Positions 11,905-12,915 of a stretch of 12,915 nucleotides of DNA are shown here, piece by piece. Below the pieces are notes generated by a model. That model saw only the letters and a list, made by a program, of their open reading frames with translations. It was not told the DNA's origin and did no database searches. Positions within the stretch are counted from its first letter, which is position 1. Each line of letters starts with the position of its first letter. Made by a program: the position numbers and the translations under genes. The DNA is from DASSLY01 sp035689185 (GTDB taxonomy: Bacteria > Actinomycetota > Actinomycetes > Actinomycetales > Dermatophilaceae), in NCBI GenBank assembly GCA_035689185.1, contig DASSLY010000012.1, positions 1 through 12,915 of the forward strand, written 5' to 3'.

Positions 11905-12915
11905 CTATCCGGCGAGGAACGCGAGCAGGTCGGCCCGCGTCAGCACGCCCACCGGAGAGCCGTCGCGCACCACCAGGATCGCGTCGTGCTTCTCCAGGGC
12001 CGCCCTGGCTGTCGCGACCGGCTCGCCCGCCCCGACCAGCGGCAGCGTCGCAGACATGTGCCGCTCCACCGGGTCCGCCAGGTGCGCCGACCCGGCATAC
12101 AGGGCTTCCAGCAGGTCCCGCTCGCTGACCGAGCCGGCGACCTCACCAGCCGTCACGGGGGGCTCGGCGTTCACGACCGGCATCTGCGAGACGCCGTACT
12201 CGCGCAGGATGTGGATGGCGTCCCGGACCGTCTCGTTGGGGTGGGTGTGGACCAGCGCCGGCAGGTCACCGGACTTGGCCTGCAACAGCTCGCCGACGGT
12301 GCGACCGCTGTCGTCGCGGAGGAAGCCGTAGGAGGACATCCACGCGTCGGAGAAGATCTTGGACAGGTACCCGCGGCCGCTGTCGGGCAACAGCACCACC
12401 ACCACCGCGGAGGCCGGCAGGTCGCGCGCGGCGCGCAGCGCGGCGACCACCGCCATCCCGCAGGAGCCGCCGACAAGCAGCCCCTCCTCCCGGGCCAACC
12501 GCCGGGTCATCGCGAAGGAGTCCGCGTCGGAGACCGCGATGACCTCGTCCACCATCGACGGGTCGTACGCAGGGGGCCAGATGTCCTCCCCGACCCCCTC
12601 CACCAGATACGGCCGGCCGGTCCCCCCGGAGTAGACCGACCCCTGCGGATCTGCCCCCACGATCCGCACTCGGCCACCCGCCGCCGCGTCCCGGCCGGCG
12701 GACACCTCGCGCAGGTACCGGCCGGTGCCGCTGATGGTGCCCCCGGTGCCGATCCCGGCGACGAAGTGGGTGATCCGGCCGTCGGTGTCCGCCCACACCT
12801 CCGGACCGGTGGTCAGGTAGTGGCTGTTCGGGTTCTCCGGGTTGCTGTACTGGTCCGGCTTCCAGCCGCCCTCGATCTCCTTGGCCAGCCGGTCGCTCAC
12901 CGAGTAGTAGGAGCC
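11905..12915 (-). CDS. cbs: Cystathionine beta-synthase (5' end outside window)
   Basis: The C-terminal 336 residues of a PLP-dependent fold-type II enzyme that condenses homocysteine and serine to cystathionine. The PLP-phosphate loop GTGGT (about 56-60) and the GGSCGM motif (149-154) are present; the catalytic Lys lies in the missing N-terminal quarter, about 125 residues if it resembles Rv1077 (464). After the SKIFSDAWMSSYGF segment come two C-terminal CBS domains, about 220-280 and 283-336 (PVERHMSATLPLVG to TRADLLAFL). Such domains bind S-adenosylmethionine or nucleotides in related enzymes. The reading frame is open to the right edge, so an internal GTG at 12900 is not a start. With metB it forms a reverse trans-sulfuration route. 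Confidence 0.95.
   Translation of the reverse strand, partial: GSYYSVSDRLAKEIEGGWKPDQYSNPENPNSHYLTTGPEVWADTDGRITHFVAGIGTGGTISGTGRYLREVSAGRDAAAGGRVRIVGADPQGSVYSGGTGRPYLVEGVGEDIWPPAYDPSMVDEVIAVSDADSFAMTRRLAREEGLLVGGSCGMAVVAALRAARDLPASAVVVVLLPDSGRGYLSKIFSDAWMSSYGFLRDDSGRTVGELLQAKSGDLPALVHTHPNETVRDAIHILREYGVSQMPVVNAEPPVTAGEVAGSVSERDLLEALYAGSAHLADPVERHMSATLPLVGAGEPVATARAALEKHDAILVVRDGSPVGVLTRADLLAFLAG

Overview
The window is high-GC chromosomal DNA from an actinomycete. The gene set is typical of the group: a mycothiol S-conjugate amidase, a DUF4307 protein, a cystathionine beta-synthase with C-terminal CBS domains, a PIN-PhoH ATPase, GTG and TTG starts, and C- or G-ending codons throughout. I would guess Micrococcales, but the sequence alone does not fix the family. 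There are no integrases, transposases, CRISPR arrays, tRNAs or rRNAs, and no composition shift that would mark a recent island.

Layout, left to right. A secreted lytic transglycosylase on the minus strand runs off the left edge (1-764), with a 389-base non-coding stretch upstream of it. Next come minus-strand phoH (1154-2440) and a cis-isoprenyl diphosphate synthase (2674-3435). Divergent from the latter is the membrane protein hemolysin III/TrhA on the plus strand (3565-4278). Its stop overlaps the stop of a small minus-strand membrane protein, which is translationally coupled to mca (4275-5530). Divergent from mca is a DUF4307 membrane protein, followed by greA (5583-6652). A coupled DrrA/DrrB-type ABC exporter (6716-8538, minus), a trans-sulfuration enzyme metB and a LacI-type regulator 5 bases upstream of it (8644-11060, minus) come next. 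Divergent msrA (11186-11896, plus) follows, and finally cystathionine beta-synthase (minus), cut by the right edge.

From memory, the order and relative orientation of cbs, metB, greA, DUF4307, mca, small membrane protein, hemolysin III, cis-prenyl synthase and phoH match the Mycobacterium tuberculosis Rv1077-Rv1095 neighbourhood. The window is therefore an old conserved actinobacterial block. The ABC pair, the LacI regulator and msrA look like lineage-specific insertions into it.

Several genes share a low-molecular-weight thiol theme. Cbs plus MetB can move sulfur from homocysteine to cysteine, the limiting part of mycothiol. Mca splits mycothiol S-conjugates during detoxification. MsrA repairs oxidised methionine, and in actinomycetes can be recycled through mycothiol or thioredoxin. 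I did not find an undescribed multi-gene system. The best leads are in the intergenic DNA: a triple 9-bp operator-like repeat over an apparently leaderless hemolysin III promoter, a long hairpin with a G-quadruplex motif in front of phoH, and perfect inverted repeats in front of the ABC exporter and between lacI and msrA.
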